A stretch of 64,000 nucleotides of DNA from Arthrobacter sp. Alg241-R88 (GTDB taxonomy: Bacteria; Actinomycetota; Actinomycetes; Actinomycetales; Micrococcaceae): positions 79,657 to 143,656 of the forward strand of contig NZ_UNRG01000007.1 in assembly GCF_900537115.1 (NCBI RefSeq), given 5' to 3'. Made by a program: the position numbers and the translations under genes. Shown piece after piece: positions 26,450 through 33,919 of this stretch. The notes under the pieces are model-generated. The model had not been told where the DNA came from, did not search any database, and saw only the letters and a program-made list of their open reading frames with translations. How positions within the stretch are numbered: position 1 is the first letter of the stretch; every line of letters begins with the position of its first letter.

Positions 26450-27379
26450 CTAACGGCTTGTGGGCAGACCCGCCCTGGCACTGCTCCGCTGTTTGGTGGT
26501 TTCAGGGATACGGACTCCGGCGGCCTCCAGCCGGCGGGCTGTCTCTTCGGGCGGAACGTACTCCCCCACCGTCGTGGACCTGCCCAAGGGAACCACCGAA
26601 TGCACAATCGTGTGCTCGTACACATGGACGAGGTTGAATGACTGTCCGTTGTCCTGTCCCCGGGTGCCGCCAACAGGAACGTTAAGGTCCTGGGTGTAAC
26701 AGCTGGCGGAGGCGACGGAGACTGGAACCCCCGCAAAGCTCGCCGTAGTGGAATAGTGCAGGTGGCCTGCCAGGATGGTCCGGACGTCCGAGTTGCGGAC
26801 CACCGCGGCGAGGGATGCCTGGTCCCGCAGCTCAACCAGGACCGAGAGGTCGAGGACGGATGGGACGGGCGGGTGGTGAAGCGCAAGGATGGTGCCGTCC
26901 GGAGCGGGTGTCTCCAGCTCGAGCGCCAGCCAGTCCAACTGGGAGTCGCTAAGTTCGCCGTGGTGGAAGCCCGGCACGGACGTGTCCAGGGTGATGACCC
27001 GCAGCCCGTTGATGAAATAGCTGTGGTCCACGGGAGCGTCACTGCCGGGCTGGTCCAGCAGGCCCTTCCGGAAGTTCGCCCGGTTGTCGTGGTTTCCCAT
27101 CGCCCAGATGACTTCTGCATCCAGCTCCTGGCACGCCGGCTCCACGATGGCCCGGAGTTTCACGTAGGCTTCCGGATCGCCCTTGTCTGCAAGGTCGCCG
27201 GTGAAAATCACAGCCTCCGGCCGCGCCCCCGACGCCTTCACCTCTTCAAAGAGTTGGATAAGCCGCGCTTCGCTGTCAACGACGCCGTAAAGGGGATCCG
27301 GCCCTCCCATCAAGTGGGGATCGCTCAGGTGGAGTAGGAAGTGGCGTGGCCGGGGGTGTTCGGCCTCGATGTGCTCCAT
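26450..27379 (-). CDS. Calcineurin-like metallophosphoesterase (CpdA-type)
   Basis: 309 residues. The metal-binding motifs appear in order: LSDPHLM (D-x-H, about 18-24), [11 protein letters not shown] (GD), WAMGNHDNR (GNHD), LALHHPP (H) and [10 protein letters not shown] (G-H-x-H). This full set marks an active binuclear metallophosphoesterase of the CpdA/Icc type, which hydrolyses cAMP or related phosphodiesters such as glycerophosphodiesters. The exact substrate is uncertain. No signal peptide. Upstream lies an unusually AT-rich 164-base spacer. Confidence 0.9.
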   Translation of the reverse strand: MEHIEAEHPRPRHFLLHLSDPHLMGGPDPLYGVVDSEARLIQLFEEVKASGARPEAVIFTGDLADKGDPEAYVKLRAIVEPACQELDAEVIWAMGNHDNRANFRKGLLDQPGSDAPVDHSYFINGLRVITLDTSVPGFHHGELSDSQLDWLALELETPAPDGTILALHHPPVPSVLDLSVLVELRDQASLAAVVRNSDVRTILAGHLHYSTTASFAGVPVSVASASCYTQDLNVPVGGTRGQDNGQSFNLVHVYEHTIVHSVVPLGRSTTVGEYVPPEETARRLEAAGVRIPETTKQRSSARAGLPTSR

Positions 27380-27543
27380 TGCTGCCTCTGTGGTCGGTGG
27401 GAAACGGCGTTTCCCTTGTACCCTTCAGTAAGGTTTATCCAATCAGACATTTGGCTAACTTTGGGTAAATCGCCGTAGCTGATGTGGAAAAAGGTAGAAG
27501 AACTGCGCTTTTGCGCTGCCACATTCGGCCAAAGCGGCATTTT

Positions 27544-28056
27544 TTAACCGAGGGCTTCCTCGACGGCGTCAATAACCACCGCCGAATCGGGCTCCACTGT
27601 GGGCGCAAAGCGGTTCACCACTTCGCCCTCCCGGCTGACGAGGAACTTCTCAAAGTTCCACTTCACCAATCCGGGCAGCAGTCCGGTCTTAAACTTGGTG
27701 AGCTCCGTGTAAAGCGGGTGCCGGTCCCTGCCGCGGACGTCCGCCTTGACCGTTAGCGGAAACGTCACTCCGAAGTTCCGCTGGCAAAACTCGGCAATTT
27801 CGCTGTCACTGCCGGGCTCCTGCCCGGCGAATTGGTTGCATGGGACGCCGAGGATCTCAAAGCCGCGGTCCCGGAACTTTTCATAGAGTGCTTCCAGGCC
27901 CGCGTACTGGGGCGTAAACCCGCAGTTGGAGGCAACGTTCACCACCATAACCACTTTGCCTTTGAATCTGCCGAAATCAGTGGCGGTACCGTCGTTGAGG
28001 GTCAGTGGAATCGCGTACAAGGGGGTCACAGGCTGCGTCCTCGGAAAGTTGTCCAT
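27544..28056 (-). CDS. Glutathione peroxidase-family thiol peroxidase
   Basis: 170 residues from ATG 28056; an ATG at 28083 would add nine residues and cannot be excluded. The family signature is NVASNCGFTPQYAGLE, with Cys in the catalytic place (Sec in animal enzymes), followed by ILGVPCNQFAGQEPG (resolving Cys, Gln) and the WNFEKFLV motif. It reduces hydrogen or organic peroxides, in actinobacteria probably with thioredoxin or mycothiol rather than glutathione. The gene stands alone on its strand. The next gene upstream, the M23 peptidase gene, ends 75 bases away. Confidence 0.94.
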   Translation of the reverse strand: MDNFPRTQPVTPLYAIPLTLNDGTATDFGRFKGKVVMVVNVASNCGFTPQYAGLEALYEKFRDRGFEILGVPCNQFAGQEPGSDSEIAEFCQRNFGVTFPLTVKADVRGRDRHPLYTELTKFKTGLLPGLVKWNFEKFLVSREGEVVNRFAPTVEPDSAVVIDAVEEALG

Positions 28057-28131
28057 GCGTGGAATTCGTTGCCAGTGGACCACTGTACTGGTCCGGGCTG
28101 GGACTTCCTGGGTGCAACTCCCGTTGGGCTT

Positions 28132-30003
28132 TCACGGTTCCGGTGACGCGGACGGACTCGTTGGCGGTGCAGGTTCGGTCGGCGCAGGCTGAATCGGCGC
28201 AGGTTCGGTCGGCGCAGGCTGGATCGGTGCCGGCGCAGGCGGTGGCGGAGGTGCAGGTGCCGGCGGTGGAGGAGGCGGAGGTGCCGGCGCCGGCGCCTGG
28301 CTTGGTGCCGGTGAAGGTTCGATCGGGGGCTGCGTGATCGGCGCAGGCGGTGGCGGAGGTGGAGGTACCGGTACGGCCGGTGGCGGAGCGGGTGCGGCCG
28401 GTGGAGGTGGTGGCGGTGGCGGTGTAGTTGGCGCGGGCTCGCTCGGAGTCGGCGCGGGTTGGATCGGGGCAGGCGCGGGCTCGCTCGGAGTCGGCGCGGG
28501 TTGGATCGGGGCAGGCGCGGGCTCGCTCGGAGTCGGCGACGGCGAACCCGGACCAGAAGGCTCACTCGGCGTCGGCGCGGGTTGGATCGGGGCAGGCGCG
28601 GGCTCACTCGGCGTCGGCGCGGGTTGGATCGGGGCAGGCGCGGGCTCGCTCGGAGTCGGCGACGGCGAACCCGGATCAGCCGGCTCACTCGGCGTCGGCG
28701 ACGGTGTTCCCGCATCAGCCGGCTCACTCGGCGTCGGCGTCGGTGTTCCCGCATCAGCCGGCTCACTCGGCGTCGGCGTCGGTGTTCCCGCATCAGCCGG
28801 CTCACTCGGCGTCGGCGACGCCGTTCCCGGACCAGAAGGCTCACTCGGCGTCGGCGACGGCGAACCCGGACCAGAAGGCTCACTCGGCGTCGGCGACGGC
28901 GTCCCCGAAGCAGCCGGCTCGTTCGGCGATAGTGTTCCAGAGTCTGCGGGCCTAAGCTGCGACAGCGGGGATGCTGTCCAAGAAGGTGATCCGGCAACCG
29001 TCGTCGGCGAACTTACCCAACGAGGAGCCGGAGGAGGTTCGTTGCCCTGCCCCACCGGGATGGTCCAAGTTACCGGCCCAGGTGACGGAGCACCAAAGCC
29101 CGGCAGGTACGTCCGCAGGTCAGCCGGTCCGGCGCCGACGGATCGAACCGGTATCAGGCCCCACTTCAAGGGACTGACGTGGTGCCCGTTGAGGATCGTC
29201 TCGAAGTGCAGGTGGCATCCCGTCGACCACCCGGTCGAGCCTACCCGCGCAATAGCCTGGCCAACGTTGATGGAGTCTCCGCTGCGGACGGCGATGGATT
29301 CAAGGTGGTTGTAGGTGCTGATGAGTCCGTTGCCGTGATCTATCTCTACCCGGTTACCGCCGCCCCAAGGATGCCACCCGGCAGCGCGTACCACTCCTGA
29401 ATCAGCGGCGTAAACCTGCGTGCCGCACGGAGCAGCGTAGTCCTGGCCGAGATGGAAATCCCCGCCTGCCCCGGACAGTGGGCTTACGCGGAATCCGAAG
29501 GGTGATGAGGGATACAGCAGTTTGAGGGGCGCCATGAGGTAACCCGCCGGCGGTCTGCCAAGCCCGGTCAGCTCGACCGCCAGCGGGGACGGTGTGCTCT
29601 CGCTGGAGCTGCTTACCAGGGGGCGCGGGAAGGTAATTTCCACGTCTGGAGCGGTCAGAATGTTTGCAGTCACGGGGCTGGCTACGAGGCCATCCGACGG
29701 CGGCACGCCCACGTCCGTACTGCCGTGCACCACTGTTCCTGTTCCAGTTCCAGTACTGGTTCCGGTGCTGAAACCGGTACTGGAACCAGTACTCGATCCC
29801 GGGGGAATCCCCACGGCACCCATTCCTGGGACGGGGCGGACGACAGAGGCAGTAGCAGTCCTAGATTCGGGGGTGCTCGCGGAAAGGTTCAAAGCGCAGA
29901 CAGAAATGGCGAGGACCCCGGTGGCCGCCACAGCACGGGCAGCGGGCAGGCATAACCCTCCGGGGTTTTTGGCGTCCTTGCCGGAAACCGCGTGAGTGCC
30001 CAT
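28132..30003 (-). CDS. Secreted M23 peptidase with tandem Pro-rich tail repeats
   Basis: 623 residues from ATG 30003, which has GGAG eight bases upstream; the longer frame from 30099 has no such site. A signal peptide (about 20-42, ending near NLSAS) is followed by a Ser/Thr/Gly-rich segment. The M23 domain (about 165-290) has FHLGQDYAAPCG (H-x-x-x-D) and GCHLHFETI (H-x-H), so the zinc site is intact. This indicates a peptidoglycan endopeptidase. The C-terminal half is a run of about twelve 13-14-residue units starting TPSEP, then a poly-Pro/Ala stretch. It is the nearer of two paralogues in tandem. Confidence 0.92.
   Translation of the reverse strand: MGTHAVSGKDAKNPGGLCLPAARAVAATGVLAISVCALNLSASTPESRTATASVVRPVPGMGAVGIPPGSSTGSSTGFSTGTSTGTGTGTVVHGSTDVGVPPSDGLVASPVTANILTAPDVEITFPRPLVSSSSESTPSPLAVELTGLGRPPAGYLMAPLKLLYPSSPFGFRVSPLSGAGGDFHLGQDYAAPCGTQVYAADSGVVRAAGWHPWGGGNRVEIDHGNGLISTYNHLESIAVRSGDSINVGQAIARVGSTGWSTGCHLHFETILNGHHVSPLKWGLIPVRSVGAGPADLRTYLPGFGAPSPGPVTWTIPVGQGNEPPPAPRWVSSPTTVAGSPSWTASPLSQLRPADSGTLSPNEPAASGTPSPTPSEPSGPGSPSPTPSEPSGPGTASPTPSEPADAGTPTPTPSEPADAGTPTPTPSEPADAGTPSPTPSEPADPGSPSPTPSEPAPAPIQPAPTPSEPAPAPIQPAPTPSEPSGPGSPSPTPSEPAPAPIQPAPTPSEPAPAPIQPAPTPSEPAPTTPPPPPPPPAAPAPPPAVPVPPPPPPPAPITQPPIEPSPAPSQAPAPAPPPPPPPAPAPPPPPAPAPIQPAPTEPAPIQPAPTEPAPPTSPSASPEP
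28434..28930 (-). repeat. In-gene tandem repeat coding TPSEP units
   Basis: About twelve near-identical 39- or 42-base units inside the M23 gene. Two kinds alternate in blocks: units coding TPSEPADAGTPTP-like sequence and units coding TPSEPAPAPIQPAP. The mixed block order suggests repeat gain and loss by slippage or unequal recombination. Confidence 0.85.
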
Positions 30004-30328
30004 AAGACTGACTCCAGGACGTGGCGACCGCCCCTGTCTTGACGGTAACTCCCATGTGAACATACATGCTAGGCCCCTGTGAACCCCGTAACGGGACAAT
30101 GCGGTTTTTTTGTGGATGCCCGCCGAATTGTTTCCGCCCGTAGCCTACCCAAGCCTGCACGTGGACAGCCCGCTTCGTGCTTGTGATCAGCCCCGAACCT
30201 GGGCTCGGGGCGAAAAGTCCCTTCCTCCCGAGTGAGGTGTTCCGGTGCCCGGGCTACGACGTTCGCCATCGCCACTTTCGCCGTTGCTATGTGTCAAACG
30301 AGTTGGTTTTCAGGCATTTTTGGGGCCG
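30004..30328. other. Gap between the two M23 genes
   Basis: 325 bases with no convincing gene. It holds the leader of the downstream M23 gene. A hairpin GCCCCGA (30190-30196) / TCGGGGC (30205-30211) and a decamer CCTGTGAACC (30076-30085) are seen; the decamer recurs at 31911-31920 upstream of the paralogue. The 30106-30111 T-run on the + strand has no matching stem. Confidence 0.5.
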
Positions 30329-31861
30329 TCATGCAGGGTCTGCCGGATCGCGTACAAGGTTTTCACACGTTGTGCCGTCAGGAAGTTGTCCACTGCCCGA
30401 ATCCGTTGCTGATACATCAAGGGGCAGGTTTAGTGTTTCCGGAGTCGGCTCTGCAGGACAGATTTCGGGCGCTGGGGATGTGGCATTTACAGACGACGGC
30501 GTAGGCACCACAGCAGGTTCGGCCGGGTCCGTAGGGTCGATGGGGATCGGCGTCAGTGTCGGGGATGGTTCAACCGAGGCAGGGGACGGTGGTTGCATAG
30601 GTTCGCTCGGCCCCGCAATGACTTCAAGAAGTGTCGGTGTCGGGACCGGTGTGACTTCAACCGGCGGCGGCGTGGGTGTCGGGACCGGCGTGACTTCAAC
30701 CGGCGGCGGCGTCGGTGACGGCGTAGGCGTAGGCGTAGGCGTTGGTGACGGCGTGGGCGTCGGGGTCGGCGAGGGCGTGGGTGTCGGCGTGGGCGTCGGT
30801 GACGACGTCGGCGGCTGGGTCGGTAGCGCCGTCGGGGACGACGCACTCGGCGTTCCCGCCGGGGAAGACGCACTGGGCGGCGTCGGTTGAGTACCTGCAC
30901 CAATCGCCGCGGCAGGCCACAGCAAAAGTGGGGAGGCCGGCTTTACAAGCGTTCCTGCCCGGACTTCACTTTCATGAGGGTCGTCGTGATCGTGGCTCAA
31001 CGGCAACGCCCAACTGATTGTCCCCTGGGAGGGAGAGCCAAACCCGGGCAGGTAACTCCGCATGTCACCGGATCCGCTGCCAGCCACGGGCCGGGCGGGC
31101 ATGAGAGTCCACTTCATCGGACTCGTATGGCGGCCATCGAGGATGGTCTCAAAGTGCAGGTGGCATCCCGTCGACCAACCGGTACTCCCCACCCGGCCGA
31201 GGATTTGGCCGGCGCTGATCTCTTCTCCCGTACGGACAGAGATGGCCTCAAGGTGGTTGTACGTTGTGATCAGCCCGTTGCCGTGGTCGATTTCCACCCT
31301 GTTGCCGCCGCCCCAAGGGTGCCAGCCTGCAGCACGCACCAGTCCTGAGTCCGCCGCATAAACGCCTGTTCCACAAGGGGCTGCGTAGTCCTGCCCCAGA
31401 TGGAAGTCGCCGGCGGCCCCGGACAACGGGCTCACCCGGAAACCGAAGGGCGAGCTGGCATTGAGCAGAGTCAGCGGCGCCATCAGGAAGCCCGCCGGCG
31501 GCCTGCCGAAGCCTGTCGTTCCCACCGTCAGCGGCGGAGAGTTCTCCCCGCGGTAACCGCCTATTGCCGCATGGGGAAAGGTGACAAGTGGCCCTGGATT
31601 CGTAAAGGCCGTTGCCTGCAACATCCCTGCGCCAACACTGTCCGAAGCCAGCGCGTCCGAGCCTCTGCTGCTTGACGTGGTTGTCTCCGGACCAAATCCA
31701 GCAGCCGCGGCTCTTAAGGCCTCCCGCTCCCCTGCGCTGCCTGCAAGGTTCAGGGACCAGATGGATAAGGCAACAGCACCAGTGGCAGTCAGAGCGCGCA
31801 GAACAGAAACATGTGGACGGCGCACATCCGTTCGCTTACCCGAAGTTCGACGATTCCCCAA
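30329..31861 (-). CDS. Secreted M23 peptidase, paralogue with Thr-Pro-rich tail
   Basis: 510 residues if started at TTG 31861, which has GGAG six bases upstream; a GTG at 31825 is the alternative, and the longer frame to 32005 has no good start. A signal peptide (LRALTATGAVALSIWSLNLAG) precedes an M23 domain almost identical to that of the neighbour (FHLGQDYAAPCG, GCHLHFETI, intact zinc ligands). The tail differs: Thr/Pro/Ser blocks (PTPTPTPSPTP) and two PPVEVTPVPTPT copies, then a less repetitive C-terminus with two Cys. It should cleave peptidoglycan cross-bridges; the tail probably spans the wall. Confidence 0.88.
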   Translation of the reverse strand: MGNRRTSGKRTDVRRPHVSVLRALTATGAVALSIWSLNLAGSAGEREALRAAAAGFGPETTTSSSRGSDALASDSVGAGMLQATAFTNPGPLVTFPHAAIGGYRGENSPPLTVGTTGFGRPPAGFLMAPLTLLNASSPFGFRVSPLSGAAGDFHLGQDYAAPCGTGVYAADSGLVRAAGWHPWGGGNRVEIDHGNGLITTYNHLEAISVRTGEEISAGQILGRVGSTGWSTGCHLHFETILDGRHTSPMKWTLMPARPVAGSGSGDMRSYLPGFGSPSQGTISWALPLSHDHDDPHESEVRAGTLVKPASPLLLWPAAAIGAGTQPTPPSASSPAGTPSASSPTALPTQPPTSSPTPTPTPTPSPTPTPTPSPTPTPTPTPSPTPPPVEVTPVPTPTPPPVEVTPVPTPTLLEVIAGPSEPMQPPSPASVEPSPTLTPIPIDPTDPAEPAVVPTPSSVNATSPAPEICPAEPTPETLNLPLDVSATDSGSGQLPDGTTCENLVRDPADPA

Positions 31862-32007
31862 TGTGTGTCTCCATAACTTAATGACCCGGCGCGGGACCAA
31901 GCGCCGGTAGCCTGTGAACCTCGTCCTATCGTGCAGGTAACTACTTGAGAAAACCTTGCGGTACGGACCACCTGCCCCGCCAGGCTCCCTTTGGGCGACA
32001 ATCATAT

Positions 32008-32928
32008 ATGCGGAGTTTTCTTCGAAAATGGCAGGACGAAGTCAAAAAAACCTTTACGGGCAGAGCCGACGAGGTGCCCGACTGGGTGCCGAAGCTGGCT
32101 GAAGGCAATGACCCCGGTTACCACCTTCCCGGCTCGGCAGTATGGGCTGTCCACGGTTCCATGTCGCCCATCGTGGCCGGAATCCGCACACTGTTGATGC
32201 AGGCCCTCCATCCCGGGGCACTTGCCGGCGTCCACGAACATTCAAACTTCCGCGAGGATCCATTGATCAGGTTGGCTAACACCATCCGCTGGATTTTCAC
32301 TGTGACATACGGGTCCACTGAGGCTGCCGAAATCGCCTCGCGCAGGGTGCGCCGGCTGCATGAAGCGGTCCAGGGCAGTTACAGCGACAACCTTGGGGCG
32401 CAACGCGACTACAGCGCCAACGATCCGGAGTTGGCAAGCTGGATCCATTTGGCATTCACGGACGCGTTCCTCACTGCCCATAAGATCTGGGGCGGCGCCA
32501 TTCCGGGAGGACCCGACGCCTATGTCCGCGAGTGGGCCCAGGCGGGCCGCCTGATGGGGGTGGAAGATCCACCGCTTACCGAGGCAGACATGCACAGGCA
32601 GCTGGACCGCTGGTACGAAAGCGGTGAGCTTCGCGTTGACGGCCGGGTGGCAGAGACAGTGGAATTCATCCGGAACCCGCCGTTAAACCGAATGCTCCGA
32701 CCGGGCTACCGGATCCTGTTTGCCGGTGCGGTGTACAGCTTGGAGCCACGATACCGCCAGATGCTCGGCCTGGCTGTTCCGCGGCTGGGTCCGGTGGCAC
32801 TGCCGGTGAGGCTCGCAACAAAGGCGGTTCTCGCCGTCGTACGCCTGGCTTTGGGACCCAGGGGGCCCAGCGAATTGGCCGCCAGGGAACGACTTCGCCG
32901 CCTGGGCGTGCCGGCCGCGGACGCGTAA
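32008..32928 (+). CDS. DUF2236 / MpaB-like oxygenase family protein
   Basis: 306 residues from ATG 32008. The pattern GSAVWAVHGSMSPIVAGIRTLLMQALHPGALAGVHEHS is typical of DUF2236, the family of MpaB and latex-clearing-protein-like enzymes, with the conserved His residues that may hold heme or metal. FRGD-type oxygenase features beyond this are not visible. The substrate is unknown. It has its own promoter region in the gap to the divergent M23 gene and ends at a strong bidirectional terminator. Confidence 0.85.
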   Translation: MRSFLRKWQDEVKKTFTGRADEVPDWVPKLAEGNDPGYHLPGSAVWAVHGSMSPIVAGIRTLLMQALHPGALAGVHEHSNFREDPLIRLANTIRWIFTVTYGSTEAAEIASRRVRRLHEAVQGSYSDNLGAQRDYSANDPELASWIHLAFTDAFLTAHKIWGGAIPGGPDAYVREWAQAGRLMGVEDPPLTEADMHRQLDRWYESGELRVDGRVAETVEFIRNPPLNRMLRPGYRILFAGAVYSLEPRYRQMLGLAVPRLGPVALPVRLATKAVLAVVRLALGPRGPSELAARERLRRLGVPAADA

Positions 32929-32947
32929 TACCCTTTGCCCTTAACGA

Positions 32948-32984
32948 AAGAACCCGGCCCCGGCATTGCCGGGGCCGGGTTCTT
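32948..32984. terminator. Perfect bidirectional terminator
   Basis: AAGAACCCGGCCCCGGC (32948-32964) pairs fully with its complement (32968-32984) around a 3-base loop, with A-run and T-run ends. It separates the DUF2236 gene from the convergent tRNA-Ser gene. Confidence 0.9.
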
Positions 32985-32990
32985 AACCGG

Positions 32991-33075
32991 CGGAGAATGG
33001 GGGATTTGAACCCCCGAGGGCGTTAACCCAACACGCGTTCCAGGCGTGCGCCATAGGCCGCTAGGCGAATTCTCC
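32991..33075 (-). tRNA. tRNA-Ser (anticodon GGA)
   Basis: 85 bases on the minus strand. Acceptor GGAGAAT/ATTCTCC, a D-arm with GCCTAGCGGCC, an anticodon loop CTGGAAC (anticodon GGA, reading UCC/UCU), a long variable arm typical of class II tRNA-Ser, and a TTCAAAT T-loop. The 3' CCA is not encoded. Confidence 0.96.
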
Positions 33076-33402
33076 AACTGCTTCTGAATCAAAAGCAGAT
33101 ACTAGAGTACCTGATGTTTTCCGCTTCGCCCAATTGAGGCTCCGACGCCGGTTTTGAAGGCTTCCCACCCTCTCGGGCGGGCGGGTTCGAGCGCGGGCTT
33201 AAACCAGAAATGGACGCCCCCAATGCGCCCATTCCACCGGAACACCGTTGAGCTGCCGGGTCCGGCTCCGTTCAGGCAGGCCTCGCAGCTCACAATCTTG
33301 AGATTGCCCCAATCGGTGTACATATCCATGATCGCGGCTGGCGGTTGGATAAGCAATGAATTTTCCGTTTCACCGCTGGCCGGTGGGGGCACGATGGGAG
33401 GC
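33076..33402. other. Gap between tRNA-Ser and the NIF3-like gene
   Basis: 327 bases without a convincing gene. A minus-strand reading frame (33102-33329) could code about 75 residues with a CEAC pair, but it has no ribosome binding site and is probably chance. The tRNA promoter should lie at the left end. Confidence 0.4.
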
Positions 33403-33753
33403 ATGACAGAGCTGCACGCGCTGGTGGTTTACGTCCCCGGCACTCACACGCGCCAGGTACTGGAAGCTATCGGGGACGCCGGAGCGGGCCGGATCGGTAA
33501 CTACTCCCACTGTTCCTTTGTGACCTCGGGCACCGGCCGGTTTACTCCGCAGGCGGGTGCCGCTCCTTACGTCGGAGATGTGGGGACTCCGGAGGAAGTG
33601 CCCGAGGATCGGATCGAGTGCGTGGTTGAAGGGCCGCTGCTCAAGCGTGTGATCGCTGCCTTGCGTGCCGTGCACCCGTATGAGGAACCCGCACTGATGA
33701 GCTGGAAGGTTGAGGGCTGGAGCTTCCAGGACCCCGATTCGAGTCGGGCCTGA
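33403..33753 (+). CDS. Stand-alone NIF3/YqfO-like domain protein
   Basis: 116 residues from ATG 33403 with GGGAGG directly upstream; the longer frame from 33154 has no conserved sequence. VVYVPGTHTRQVLEAIGDAGAGRIGNYSHCSFVTSG and the AHPYEEPALM-like end (VHPYEEPA) match the small domain inserted in YqfO-type NIF3 proteins, which resembles CutA/PII trimers. Stand-alone versions are common, with unknown function. The SRP RNA gene follows 20 bases downstream. Confidence 0.85.
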   Translation: MTELHALVVYVPGTHTRQVLEAIGDAGAGRIGNYSHCSFVTSGTGRFTPQAGAAPYVGDVGTPEEVPEDRIECVVEGPLLKRVIAALRAVHPYEEPALMSWKVEGWSFQDPDSSRA

Positions 33754-33772
33754 AGTTCGGGTAAAGTATCTG

Positions 33773-33863
33773 ACGGCCCCTCATGTGGCGTCATCCTGTT
33801 GAACTCCCCCAGGACCGGAAGGTAGCAAGGGTAAATGGGCTCTGGCGGGTGCATGGGGGGTCT
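33773..33863 (+). ncRNA. ffs: Signal recognition particle RNA (small bacterial type)
   Basis: The conserved apical part TGTTGAACTCCCCCAGG, then GGAAGGTAGCAAGGGTA, is the SRP RNA symmetric/asymmetric loop that binds Ffh. The flanking ends pair (GGCCCCTCATG with CATGGGGGGTC), giving a single hairpin of about 90 bases. Its position just upstream of dnaX is common in actinobacteria. The exact ends are estimated. Confidence 0.93.
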
Positions 33864-33919
33864 TTACTATTCCCCCACAGGGCGGCAGACTGTCTGCCCG
33901 GATTGGTAGGGTTTTCTCT

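Noticed and set aside
28334..29314. Plus-strand Gly-rich repeat frame opposite the M23 gene
   Set aside because: It arises from the tandem TPSEP coding repeat read on the other strand; no start signal and no partner gene.
30004..30328. c-di-AMP (ydaO) riboswitch before the M23 gene
   Set aside because: M23 genes are often under this riboswitch, but the conserved core segments of that class could not be found here.
33102..33404. Minus-strand frame of about 75-100 codons near tRNA-Ser
   Set aside because: No ribosome site, no recognised family, and overlap with the upstream region of a real gene. It cannot be fully excluded.
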